A DNA stretch of 36,546 nt from Nocardia asiatica NBRC 100129. Its GTDB lineage: Bacteria > Actinomycetota > Actinomycetes > Mycobacteriales > Mycobacteriaceae. This document shows, piece by piece, positions 7,259 through 14,458 of this stretch (positions are counted from its first letter, which is position 1; every line of letters begins with the position of its first letter). The stretch covers positions 1-36,546 of the forward strand of contig NZ_BAFS01000284.1 in assembly GCF_000308415.1 (NCBI RefSeq). Direction: 5' to 3'. The position numbers were made by a program, and so were the translations under genes. Below the pieces are notes generated by a model, which was not told the origin of the DNA, did no database searches, and saw nothing but the letters and a program-made list of their open reading frames with translations.

Positions 7259-8373
7259 CAGTTCACCGCCGCGACCGGCCGCTGCGCGGCTTCCAGCTCG
7301 CGCACCAGCGGGAGCACTTTCGCGCCGAAGTACTCGATCTCCTCCTGGAAGTGCAGGAAGCCGCCGAGGATCAGGTCGACGCCGAGCTGCTTGTACGCGA
7401 CGATCCGCTCGGCCACCTGCTCCGGCGTGCCGATCAACTGGGTGCGGAAACCGTCGTTGTACTGCACCAAGTCTTCGAACGTGGAGTCGGCCCACATGCC
7501 CTTGCCGTCCTTGGTGGACGAGCCGGCCTGCCGCACCGCGTCCCGGAAGCCCTCGACCGCGGGCTTGTTCGCTTTGGCGATGATCTCGCGCAAGGTGTCG
7601 CGCGCTTCGGCCTCGGTGTCGCGGGCGATGATGAAGCCGTTGAGCCCGAACTTCACTTCGCGGTCGTGCGCGCGAGCGACGGCGCGCAGGTCGTCGAGCT
7701 GCTCGGTGACGCCGTCGAAATCCTTGCCGTTGGAGAAGTACCAGTCGGCGTAGCGCCCGCCGTTGCGCCGGGCGGCGGTGGAGTTGCCGCCCTGGAAGAG
7801 TTCGGGATTCGGGCGCTGTGGCGTGTTCAGCGGCTTCGGCTTCAGGGTGAAGTCCCGGATGCGGTAGAAGTCGCCGCCGTAGTTCACGTTGTCCTCGGTC
7901 CAGATCTTGCGGATCACCTCGAGGAATTCCGCGCTGCGCCGGTAGCGTTCGTCGTGCTCGAGCCAGGGCTCCCCGAGCGCGGTGAATTCGCCCGCGAACC
8001 AGCCGGAGACGACATTGATGGCGAACCGGCCATTGGACAGGTGATCGGCGGTGGCGCCGAACTTGGCCAGCACCGCCGGGTGCCACAGCCCGGGATGCAC
8101 GGCCGCGATGACCTTCAGCCGTTCGGTCGCGCCGAGCAGCGCGAGGCTGAACGAGGTCGATTCGTGCTGGTATTCGGCGCCGTAGGAGGCGGTGTAGCGC
8201 ACCTGGGACAGCGCGTAGTCGAAGCCGTTGTTCTCCGCGGTCCGCGCGAGCTTCTTGTTGTACTCGAAATCCCAGCCGGTGCGCTGTTCGATGGCACTGG
8301 TGACCAGTCCCCCGCTGACGTTGGGCACCCAGTAGGCGAACCGGATCTGCTCGGCGATCTGCTCCGTGGTCAT
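7258..8373 (-). CDS. sfnG: dimethylsulfone monooxygenase SfnG
   Basis: A 371-residue luciferase-fold FMNH2-dependent monooxygenase. SfnG turns dimethylsulfone into methanesulfinate and formaldehyde, allowing growth on sulfones as sulfur source. Nearly the whole family pattern is present: IRFAYWVPNVSGGLVTSAIEQRTGWDFEYN, YGAEYQHESTSFSLALLGATERLKVIAAVHPG, INVVSGWFAGEFTALGEPWLEHDERYRRSAEFL, IFQGG-like LFQGGNSTAARRNGGRYADWYFSNG, and DLVQYNDGFRTQLIGTPEQVAERIVAYKQLGVDLILGGFLHFQEEIEYFG. Length fits the family. The ATG at 8373 has GGAGC upstream. It heads the intact half of the operon, 128 bp after the decayed monooxygenase region. Confidence 0.92.
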   Translation of the reverse strand: MTTEQIAEQIRFAYWVPNVSGGLVTSAIEQRTGWDFEYNKKLARTAENNGFDYALSQVRYTASYGAEYQHESTSFSLALLGATERLKVIAAVHPGLWHPAVLAKFGATADHLSNGRFAINVVSGWFAGEFTALGEPWLEHDERYRRSAEFLEVIRKIWTEDNVNYGGDFYRIRDFTLKPKPLNTPQRPNPELFQGGNSTAARRNGGRYADWYFSNGKDFDGVTEQLDDLRAVARAHDREVKFGLNGFIIARDTEAEARDTLREIIAKANKPAVEGFRDAVRQAGSSTKDGKGMWADSTFEDLVQYNDGFRTQLIGTPEQVAERIVAYKQLGVDLILGGFLHFQEEIEYFGAKVLPLVRELEAAQRPVAAVN

Positions 8374-8414
8374 AGCTGCTCCATGGTTTTTCGGGGGTAG
8401 CCGTCGGATCGGAG

Positions 8415-8439
8415 GCCGGACGCCACGCGTGCGTCCGGC
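8415..8439 (-). promoter_or_regulatory. perfect 9-bp hairpin before sfnG
   Basis: GCCGGACGC (8415-8423) and GCGTCCGGC (8431-8439) form a perfect stem around 7 nt, about 42 nt upstream of the sfnG start and 62 nt after the stop of the StyA remnant. There is no U-tract in the minus direction. It may be a processing or attenuation element, a weak terminator, or an operator. Confidence 0.4.
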
Positions 8440-8501
8440 GCTCCTTCCACTCCAGCACCGGCCCCGGGTCGGGACGAGGTTTTGAATCTGCGCGATTCGG
8501 A

Positions 8502-9299
8502 TCAGGCGTCGGCGAGCGCGGCCGAGTAGTTCGACCTGCTGAACGTGCCCGCGGGCGCGAACCGGCCCAGCAGCGCCGCGGCGTCCTCGCCGGTGACCCG
8601 CGTGATGAATTCGTTCGCCGCTTCCGGCGAGTCGACCGGCAGGAACGGCTGCGGACGATGCAGCAGGCCCACCAGCGCCGAGGCGAACGCCGGGTCGACC
8701 GCCGCCGCGGCGAAGAAGGCGTTGCCGATCTCGCCCAGCTCGGGATCGCTGAGGAACAGCCTGGTCACCTTGTTGGCCGCGTCGCCACGCGCGGCCAGGA
8801 ACGCCGCGTACTGCTGCGCGATCCACGTCTCGTCGAACGGTCCTTCGTGCACGGCGGCCGCCGCGACCAGCCGCTGCGCCTGGATCAGGCCGCTCTGCGC
8901 ACCCTGCCCGGCGATCGGGTCGTAGGCGATGGCGGTGTCGCCGAGCGCGGCGACCAGGTGTCCGCCCGCGGTGCGCCCGACGCCGGACCGCACGACCGGC
9001 CGCACCGCGCCCTTAAGCCACGAATGCGGGTCCTCGGGGATGGTCTTCGTGGCCAGCACCTCCGGCAGGTCCCAGTCGATGTAGTCGCGGTAGAGGTCCT
9101 GCACGATCCGGTGCGCCGACTCGGCGGAGTCCGCAGCGGCGAAACGCTTCTCCCAGTCGCTGCCCGGACGCGCCCATCCGAGGAACGCCCAGCTCGGCCC
9201 CGCGTCCTTGTGCAGGTACGGACCCCACCATCCTTCGCCCTGGTCGGCGAGGATGGAGAAGCCGCTGTGCGCACCGCCCGCGACGCTGCGATGGGCGAA
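8502..9299 (-). pseudogene. C-terminal part of a StyA-type (styrene/indole) monooxygenase, fused to another remnant
   Basis: About 265 residues match the second half of two-component FAD monooxygenases of the StyA family: GFSILADQGEGWWGPYL, WLKGAVRPVVRSGVG, and GGHLVAALGDTAIAYDPIAGQGAQSG, the FAD ribityl-binding GD motif with the DP-GQG end. The helical C-terminus follows. The N-terminal Rossmann domain (GxGxxG, about 150-180 residues) is absent. In its place, in the same frame, is a piece of a luciferase-type monooxygenase. Without the FAD-binding domain this cannot be a working StyA. It lies between two otherwise intact operon halves. No good start codon with a ribosome binding site is seen for this frame. 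Confidence 0.8.
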
Positions 9300-9565
9300 G
9301 ACGCGCTCGTCGTGGTCGAGCTGGTCGGCCGCGCCGAAATTGCGCGCGGCCGACGGCAGGTATCCGGTCACCACGTTCCAGCCGAGTCCGCCGTTGGTGC
9401 GGTGATCGAGCGTCGACAGCCGCGTTCCAGCAGCTTCGCCAGTTCGGTCCAGTAGCCCAGTTCCTTGTAGCGGTGCGACTGGTCGTCGGGGTGCCGCCAC
9501 AGCCCGGGGGACTGATGGGCGACACAGTTCATGTCGAAGGCGTTGAACCGGATGCGGCGGGTCAC
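9300..9565 (-). pseudogene. N-terminal remnant of an NtaA/SnaA/DszA-type FMNH2-dependent monooxygenase with internal deletion
   Basis: A GTG at 9565, overlapping the upstream stop as GTGA, begins RIRFNAFDMNCVAHQSPGLW and continues to LAKLLERG. This is the classic start of the DszA/NtaA family. At about 9417-9421 the family sequence breaks: the next recognisable residues, RLSTLDHRTNGGLGWNVVTGYL..SAARNFG..DQLDHDER, belong further along the same family and are in another frame. By comparison with the family, roughly 80-100 residues are missing. At about 9300 the sequence jumps again, into the StyA remnant. Translation from the GTG would stop soon after the first junction (a stop near 9368). Two deletions therefore produced this relic. 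Confidence 0.8.
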
Positions 9566-10779
9566 CGCGCCGCTCCTCCGGCGCGTTCGCCCGCGCTCCA
9601 GGCGAACGGCAGGTCGGCGCCGTTGAGCAGATGATCGCCGATGGCCCGCGCCTTCTGGATCGCCGGGTTGTGCACCGAGATGGTGCGGGCGTTGCGCCAG
9701 TGCCGGTCCAACCGCAATCGTTCCGAGACCACCGAAGCGCCGCCCACTTCGAACAGCAGTGACGTGGCGGGCAGCACCAGGTCGATGACGGCGAGCTGAG
9801 CCCGAGCCGCGGCGAGTTCGGCCGCCACCACGGCGTTGTCGTCCTTCGCACCGTCGGCCAGCACCTCGTCCAGCACGTCGGCGACGGCGAGCACGCTGGC
9901 TTCGGCGGCGAACGCGGCCGCCGAGAGCCGCCCGATCACCTGCTGCACCAGCGGGTCGTGCCGGGGCAGGTCGGCCGCGGAGTGGGTGTAGCCGCGAGTG
10001 CGCGCCACGACCCATTCCCGGACGTCGCTCTCGGCGCGTTTGGCGATGCCCGCCAGCACGGCCAGCTGGACCAGTTGCAGGTAGGAGGTCGCGTAGGTCG
10101 GGCCGGGCGCACCGTAACCGGGGCCGAGAATCCGATCCTCGGTCACCGCCACGTCGGTGAATTCCGTAGTGCCGCTGGCCGTCAGCCGCTGACCGAAGCC
10201 GTCCCAGTCGTCGTGCTGACGCACGCCCTCGGCGTTCGCGTCCACCAGCACTCCGACGCGCTCGCCGTCGCGGTCGGCGGCGGCGAGGATGTGATCCGCG
10301 TACAGCGACCCGGTGCTGTAGTACTTCACGCCGTTGAGCAGCCACCGGCCGCCGTCCTCGGTCAGCGTGGTGCGGTAGCGGTCCACCGCGCCGACGCCCG
10401 GTTCGGTGATCGCGTTGCCCACCAGCGCGCCCTCGGCCACCGCGCGCAGCCAACGCTCCCGCTGCGGCCCCCGCTGCGCCAGCAACTGATCCTCGACGAA
10501 CGAGAAGTGCACCCGCAGCGCCTGCGGGAGGTTCGATTCGGCCGCGGCCAGTTCGATGAGCTGCCGGAACAGCTGCCGGACGGTGACGCCGTATCCGCCG
10601 TGCTCGACCGGAACCCGCAGCGCCCCGAATTTCGCCGCGCGCAACAGGCCGACCTCGTCGTACGGCAAGGTGCGATCGATTTCCCGCGCTACGGCGCCTT
10701 GGGCGATCCGGTCGAAGATCGGGCCGAAGATCGCGTCCAATTCGGCGTCGGTGGTGGATTTCGCCTCGGTGGTCGTCAT
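9562..10779 (-). CDS. SfnB/DszC-type flavin-dependent monooxygenase (second copy)
   Basis: A 405-residue acyl-CoA-dehydrogenase-fold protein, paralogous to the one at 6041-7258. Seen: REIDRTLPYDEVGLLRAAKFGALRVPVEHGGYG, LLNGVKYYSTGSLYADHI, DDWDGFGQRLTASGTTEFTDV, and RHWRNARTISVHNPAIQKARAIGDHLLNG. The catalytic-region His that follows RNART in the other copy is replaced (ISVHN rather than HTLHD), so substrate or activity may differ. The ATG at 10779 is preferred over an upstream in-frame start because MTTTEAK matches the polar N-terminus of relatives. First gene of the sulfone operon, coupled by GTGA to the decayed monooxygenase, its natural partner in DszA/DszC-like pairs. Confidence 0.82.
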   Translation of the reverse strand: MTTTEAKSTTDAELDAIFGPIFDRIAQGAVAREIDRTLPYDEVGLLRAAKFGALRVPVEHGGYGVTVRQLFRQLIELAAAESNLPQALRVHFSFVEDQLLAQRGPQRERWLRAVAEGALVGNAITEPGVGAVDRYRTTLTEDGGRWLLNGVKYYSTGSLYADHILAAADRDGERVGVLVDANAEGVRQHDDWDGFGQRLTASGTTEFTDVAVTEDRILGPGYGAPGPTYATSYLQLVQLAVLAGIAKRAESDVREWVVARTRGYTHSAADLPRHDPLVQQVIGRLSAAAFAAEASVLAVADVLDEVLADGAKDDNAVVAAELAAARAQLAVIDLVLPATSLLFEVGGASVVSERLRLDRHWRNARTISVHNPAIQKARAIGDHLLNGADLPFAWSAGERAGGAAR

Positions 10780-10952
10780 CAGCCCACGATCGCGCACCCC
10801 GGCCGGCGGCTCACGGGTTGCGCGCAGCGCGATCGAAATGCCGGACCGCGCGCTCGGGGCCGAGCCACCGCTCGACGCGGCCGGGCGCAGGTTCGCGAGA
10901 CCGGCGATTCCGCGGCAGGGCGAGGGCGCCTCGTCGAGCCGCGCTCCCGCGA

Positions 10953-10965
10953 TGTGATTTTCACA
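10953..10965. promoter_or_regulatory. palindrome TGTGA-TTT-TCACA, possible operator
   Basis: A perfect 13-bp palindrome about 175 bp upstream of the first sulfone-operon gene. Its right half, ATTTTCAC, recurs inverted as GTGAAAAT at 11008-11015. This AT-rich symmetry stands out in a GC-rich region and is the best candidate for a regulator site. The regulator is unknown; CRP-like half-sites (TGTGA) are similar but the spacing is too short for CRP. Confidence 0.35.
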
Positions 10966-11016
10966 GGTGGGAAGGGGAAGGCCGGATGGGCGCGCTGGGA
11001 CGTTAGCGTGAAAATT

Positions 11017-11055
11017 CCCGCCCCGACGGGGCTGGCGATCCGCCTCCGGGGCGGG
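11017..11055 (+). promoter_or_regulatory. alternative GC-rich hairpins in the leader of the DUF1444-like gene
   Basis: CCCGCCCCG (11017-11025) pairs perfectly with CGGGGCGGG (11047-11055). The inner GCCCC (11020-11024) can instead pair with GGGGC (11028-11032). The two structures exclude each other and end 30 nt before the ATG at 11085. This could be an attenuator-like leader, or only a GC-rich coincidence. Confidence 0.35.
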
Positions 11056-11084
11056 TCAGTGGAAGCGGCGCGAAGGCAAGGTGG

Positions 11085-12290
11085 ATGTCGATACCCGAGG
11101 AGCGGACTGCGCAACGACAGTTCGCGTTGCAGGTCTATCAGGAGATGATGAAGACCGGCGCCACCCGCGTGTCCTATGACCCGGACGAGTTCGTCATCCG
11201 ATACGACGGCGACATGGTGCTCAATCTGAGCAACATCTTCCAGCAGGTGCGGGATCTCGCTGCCGAGGAACGACGCGCCGAGGTGGAGCGGTTCGTCGCC
11301 GCGATGCTCGCTCCAGCTCCGACCCTGCAGAGCTGGGACGAGGTCCGTCCGCTGTTGCGGCCCGTGCTGCGGCCGTGCACGTACTTGCTGGAGGATTCCG
11401 TTCCCCGGTTGCGGCGGCCCGCTTTCCCGTTCATCGATGAGTTGGTGGCGATCGACGAGCCGGGCCGGATCCGACTCCCGGCACAAGAGCAGGTGCTCGA
11501 ATGGGGCGTCGACGCGGAGGAGGTGTTCGACGTCGCGCGGCGGAATCTCGCGGAAACGGTCATGACCACCGAGTTCGACGCGGATGCCATCGTCCGCATC
11601 ATGGTCGACGACGCGAGTTATCTCCCGTCGTGGCTGCTGGTCCCGGGCTGGCTGGCGGCGTGCACCAGTGGCTACCGGCACCGGCCGGTGGCGTTCATTC
11701 CGGACCAGACGTCGTTGCTCGTCGCTCCAGGCGAGCCGGAACTGCTCGAGCATCTGTATCAGACCATGGAGCAGGAGGTCCGCGAAGCTGACCGCCCCCT
11801 GTCACCACAGGCCTACACAGTCGACGACAACGGGATGGTGATCCCGCTGGATCGGGCGATCACCGAACCGTTGCCACTCGCCGTCGACCGAGCCCGTGTG
11901 CTGCTGGCCTGCACGAATTACGGAACGCAGCGTGAGTGGCTGGAGCAGGAATACGAGCTCGGCGGGGACTACGACGACGAGTCCGCGTCCCTCTTCTTCG
12001 CCGACATCATGGTGCGGCAACAGGAGGAGGATGATCCGCCGCAGATGCTGACGGTGTGGGGCGAAGGGGTGCACGCGTCGCTGCCCGAGACGGATTACCT
12101 CGTTTTCGTCCGTGCGGACATGGAGACGACGCTCATGGTTCCGTTCCGGACGGCGGTCGAGATCACCGGCATCACGCCGATCTCCGGGCTTCGCCCGACG
12201 CGATATCGCGCGGTCGACTGGCCCGACCACTCCGCATGGTCCCGCCTTTCGGAGGCGGCTGTGACGCTCGAACCGGTGAACCGTAACTGA
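11085..12290 (+). CDS. DUF1444-like protein
   Basis: A 401-residue soluble acidic protein. The middle part, FIDELVAIDEPGRIRLPAQEQVLEWGVDAEEVFDVARRNLAETV (about 117-160), resembles the DUF1444 (YtpQ) family, in which a loyal VYV-DLP...R-V...WGV-EEE-A-NL pattern is conserved. The first 60 residues (YQEMMKTGATRVSYDPDEFVIRYDGDMVLNLSNIFQQV) also fit that family. The second half (strands around 180-215 and 250-320) shows no motif I know. No signal peptide or membrane segment is present. Function is unknown. The ATG at 11085 has an AAGG-like site 9 nt upstream. It stands alone before the DUF1905 gene. Confidence 0.65.
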   Translation: MSIPEERTAQRQFALQVYQEMMKTGATRVSYDPDEFVIRYDGDMVLNLSNIFQQVRDLAAEERRAEVERFVAAMLAPAPTLQSWDEVRPLLRPVLRPCTYLLEDSVPRLRRPAFPFIDELVAIDEPGRIRLPAQEQVLEWGVDAEEVFDVARRNLAETVMTTEFDADAIVRIMVDDASYLPSWLLVPGWLAACTSGYRHRPVAFIPDQTSLLVAPGEPELLEHLYQTMEQEVREADRPLSPQAYTVDDNGMVIPLDRAITEPLPLAVDRARVLLACTNYGTQREWLEQEYELGGDYDDESASLFFADIMVRQQEEDDPPQMLTVWGEGVHASLPETDYLVFVRADMETTLMVPFRTAVEITGITPISGLRPTRYRAVDWPDHSAWSRLSEAAVTLEPVNRN

Positions 12291-12330
12291 GGACGGGCGC
12301 CGAGGCCGAACCGCTGTCGGTGCCCGGCGC

Positions 12331-12336
12331 TACAGT
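12331..12336 (+). promoter_or_regulatory. -10 box of leaderless DUF1905 gene
   Basis: TACAGT followed by 6 nt and the GTG at 12343, which fits transcription starting at the start codon. No ribosome binding site is visible. Confidence 0.55.
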
Positions 12337-12342
12337 CGCGGC

Positions 12343-12645
12343 GTGGCTGGTTCGCGATACTCGTTCACGGCGGAGGTGTGGGAACACAAAGGGGACGCCG
12401 CCTGGCATTTCGTCTCGCTGCCCGAGGACGTGGCCGACGAGATCGAGGAGCGGTACGCGCATCGTTCGGGCGGGTTCGGGGCGGTGCGGGTGCACGTGGT
12501 CGTCGGCGGCAGCCGGTGGTCCACTTCGCTGTTTCCGGACAAGTCGCGGGCCACGTATGTGCTGCCGGTCAAGAAGGCGGTACGGGTGGCGGAAGGACTG
12601 GAGGCGGGATCGGCCGCGCGAGTCGAAATCACCGTCGCGCTGTGA
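12343..12645 (+). CDS. DUF1905 protein
   Basis: A 100-residue protein that is almost only a DUF1905 domain, a small beta-rich fold found alone or joined to YdeI-type (OmdA) proteins. Seen: YSFTAEVWEHKGDAAWHFVSLPEDVADEIEERY, FGAVRVHVVVGGSRWSTSLFPDKSRATYVLPVKKAVRVAEGLEAG, and ARVEITV. The motif SLFPDK...YVLPVK is the family core. No biochemical role is established. Translation probably begins at the GTG of a leaderless message. Its last 17 bp overlap, on the other strand, the end of the next gene. Confidence 0.85.
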   Translation: MAGSRYSFTAEVWEHKGDAAWHFVSLPEDVADEIEERYAHRSGGFGAVRVHVVVGGSRWSTSLFPDKSRATYVLPVKKAVRVAEGLEAGSAARVEITVAL

Positions 12646-13252
12646 GTGGAGCGAAACCGCCGCGCTTGCTCGCGCTCCGCTTCACCGCCACCACCACGAT
12701 CACGAGCACACCGAGCACCACGCCACCGAAACCCAGCGCGAGCGCGCCGAGCAGCGTGCCGACGAACGACGAACCGAGGCCTTGCCCGATGGCGACCGTC
12801 ACCTCGGAACTCCCGGCCGTGGTCACGCGATAGGCGCCCGGCTCGGCGGCCTGGAAGGAGAACCCGGCCCGTCCCTCGTGCTTGCCGAAGGAATAGGTGA
12901 CGCTCGCGTCGTACTTCTGCAAGTCCACGTGATTGCCGCCTGGATCGAGCACCCGCAGGTTGACCGTGCCGGAAGTACCCCGCGACGACGCCTCTGGGTA
13001 CTCGAAATACACGGTGTACCCGCCGGACTCGGTCAGGTTCACCACACCGGAGCCGGGTACCTTGACGCGCTGGAAGTCATCGATCCGGCCCGAGGTCTGT
13101 AGGAAACCGAAGGCTCCCAGCACTACTCCGCCGATGATTCCGAGGGCGATCAGCGCGCCGCCCAGCACGAACCAGCGGGCGGAAGGAGTGATCTGTTGCG
13201 GTGTCGGCGATCCCGCCGGGTTCGGCGACGACGGGAAAGGCGGCTGTGACAC
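12629..13252 (-). CDS. two-TM membrane protein with an exposed beta domain
   Basis: A 207-residue protein. It has a Pro-rich N-terminus (first 24 residues), a membrane segment at about 28-51 (FVLGGALIALGIIGGVVLGAFGFL), and an outside domain of about 110 residues that looks beta-rich (VVNLTESGGYTVYFEYPEA ... VNLRVLDPGGNHVDL ... FQAAEPGAYRVTT). A second membrane segment lies at about 162-190 and the tail is basic. Such proteins are common in Nocardia and mycobacteria but have no named function. It is convergent with the DUF1905 gene (17-bp overlap) and runs in the same direction as the lipoprotein gene, which starts 449 bp upstream. Confidence 0.7.
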   Translation of the reverse strand: MSQPPFPSSPNPAGSPTPQQITPSARWFVLGGALIALGIIGGVVLGAFGFLQTSGRIDDFQRVKVPGSGVVNLTESGGYTVYFEYPEASSRGTSGTVNLRVLDPGGNHVDLQKYDASVTYSFGKHEGRAGFSFQAAEPGAYRVTTAGSSEVTVAIGQGLGSSFVGTLLGALALGFGGVVLGVLVIVVVAVKRSASKRGGFAPLTARR

Positions 13253-13359
13253 GGTCGAACCTCGGCTTCCGGTCGACTCCCGCGTCGACGTAGCGACAGC
13301 GTACGGTCTGCGTCGCCGCCCCGCTACGCGAATCGTCGGCTATCCCGCCCGCCCGGCCG

Positions 13360-13701
13360 TCAGCGCGTCTGAGCCGCCGACATGCACTCGCTGGCGATGC
13401 GACCGCTGGCCGAGCGCGCCTTGTCCGCGTCTTCCTTGCTCATCCCCAGCGTCTCCTGGTTGGGCGCCTTGGTGTCGTACTCGTCGCTGATCATGATCCG
13501 CAGTCCGGCCTGCGAGATCCCCTGGTCGACGAACACCTTTGCGGCGCAGTCGGCCAGTTGCTTGTTCTTGAGGCCCTTGTCCTGCAGCGACTTGGCGAGA
13601 TCGGCCTGCGTCACCGTGGGCGCCGCCGTGTCCTTGTCGCTGCCGCATGCCGCGAGCACCGGCAGCGCGATCAGCGCCGCGGCGATCATGCAGATCCGCA
13701 C
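13360..13701 (-). CDS. small secreted lipoprotein
   Basis: A 113-residue lipoprotein. The sequence MRICMIAAALIALPVLAACGSDKD has a short signal peptide and a lipobox LAAC, with the lipid-bearing Cys at position 19. The mature part is a helical, charged domain with two further cysteines (LADCAAKVFVDQGI and RIASECMSAA) that could form a disulfide. I chose the GTG at 13701 because GAGGAG lies 4 nt before it; the ATG at 13689 would give a signal peptide with no basic residue. It resembles the small unnamed DUF-type lipoproteins of Nocardia. Function unknown. Confidence 0.75.
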   Translation of the reverse strand: MRICMIAAALIALPVLAACGSDKDTAAPTVTQADLAKSLQDKGLKNKQLADCAAKVFVDQGISQAGLRIMISDEYDTKAPNQETLGMSKEDADKARSASGRIASECMSAAQTR

Positions 13702-13831
13702 CTGACTCCTCTTCCTCGACTGACCACCGTCGGTGGCGTGGCCACCATAATGCCGTGCGCGGCCGTGCGGTAGTCGTTCCGGCACCACGACAGGGGATAG
13801 CTTGCGATCCAACGCGTTACGCGAAGGAGGT

Positions 13832-14128
13832 TCAGAGGTCCATCGCGGCGCGCAAGGCGGTGTCGAGCCGCTCCAGGGTTTCGGTGTCCACCACGTCCAC
13901 CCGCTCGGCCAGCCACCCACGGAAGATGCGCCCGATGTTCCCGGCATGCACCCAGCCGTGATCCTGCACCGGGACCGCGAGGATGTCCCGTGGATCGTCC
14001 TCGATGACCTCGGCCGCGATCAGCCAAGGCCGGGGCGATTCGTTGATGCCGTCACTGCTGATGAGCACGACCGTTCGGCGACGCGGCGAACCATGCGGGT
14101 TGTAGATCCACAGTTCACCCCGACGCAC
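13832..14128 (-). CDS. MazF/PemK-type toxin
   Basis: A 98-residue protein that looks like a MazF-type endoribonuclease toxin. It begins MRRGELWIYNPHGSPRRRTVVLISSDGINES, matching the family start RRGEIW...G...R..VVLSxD, and continues with ILAVPVQDHGWVHAGNIGRIFRGWLAERVDVVDTETLERLDTALRAAMDL, the conserved strand-helix end. MazF proteins cut mRNA at short sequences. Its ATG lies inside the last 14 bp of the antitoxin gene, the usual antitoxin-first order. The middle is somewhat diverged, so specificity cannot be guessed. Confidence 0.78.
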   Translation of the reverse strand: MRRGELWIYNPHGSPRRRTVVLISSDGINESPRPWLIAAEVIEDDPRDILAVPVQDHGWVHAGNIGRIFRGWLAERVDVVDTETLERLDTALRAAMDL

Positions 14129-14339
14129 GCATCGCCTCCTCGGCGGCCGCCATCTCGGCGGCGTCGGCGGCGGCTTCGGCGGTCACATCCGACACCGGAC
14201 CGACGCCGGTGCGCACGGCTTCCCGCCGCGCGGCCTTGGATATCCACGCCGACGGCGACATTCCCGCGCGAGCCGCCGCCTGCTCGGCGTAGGACCAGGC
14301 GGCTTCATCCAGCGAAAGGGTGACCTTACGCGTTGCCAT
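14115..14339 (-). CDS. ribbon-helix-helix antitoxin of the MazF-type toxin
   Basis: A 74-residue antitoxin. MATRKVTLSLDEAAWSYAEQAAARAGMSPSAWISKAARREAVRTG is a ribbon-helix-helix DNA-binding domain: the RKVTLSL strand binds DNA and the two helices dimerise. The Ala/Glu-rich C-terminus (from about 50) should wrap the toxin. It overlaps the toxin gene by 14 bp, so the two are made together. An in-frame extension to 14411 is not credible, since the ATG at 14339 has a -10 box just upstream. By analogy it represses its own promoter. Confidence 0.8.
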   Translation of the reverse strand: MATRKVTLSLDEAAWSYAEQAAARAGMSPSAWISKAARREAVRTGVGPVSDVTAEAAADAAEMAAAEEAMRASG

Positions 14340-14346
14340 ACCAATT

Positions 14347-14352
14347 ATCGTA
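14347..14352 (-). promoter_or_regulatory. -10 box of the toxin-antitoxin operon
   Basis: On the minus strand TACGAT is followed by 7 nt (AATTGGT) and then the antitoxin ATG, so the operon is probably transcribed without a leader. The antitoxin could bind here to repress itself. Confidence 0.5.
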
Positions 14353-14446
14353 CCGGCGCGACCGGGTGCGACGCCAGCCCTGGGCGCACTCGGCGCCGGC
14401 CGCCGCGACACCCCGGTGATCCCAACTGAGGACAGGTGACTGCTGT

Positions 14447-14452
14447 TAGGGT
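14447..14452 (+). promoter_or_regulatory. -10 box of leaderless alpha/beta hydrolase gene
   Basis: TAGGGT followed by 6 nt (TGGCGC) and the ATG at 14459. No ribosome binding site lies between. Confidence 0.5.
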
Positions 14453-14458
14453 TGGCGC

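Larger units (their letters stand above)
10780..11084. other. divergent intergenic region (305 bp) of the sulfone operon and a DUF1444-like gene
   Basis: No gene is supported here. The stretch 10780-10940 is plain GC-rich sequence. Beyond it are a small palindrome (10953-10965), an inverted pair ATTTTCAC / GTGAAAAT (10957-10964 and 11008-11015) and a GC hairpin (11017-11055), all described separately. Both promoters must lie in this interval. Confidence 0.6.

Noticed and set aside
9568..9851. Upstream extension of the StyA remnant frame
   Set aside because: It lies over the intact DszC-like gene in another frame and has no family resemblance; no start there is credible.
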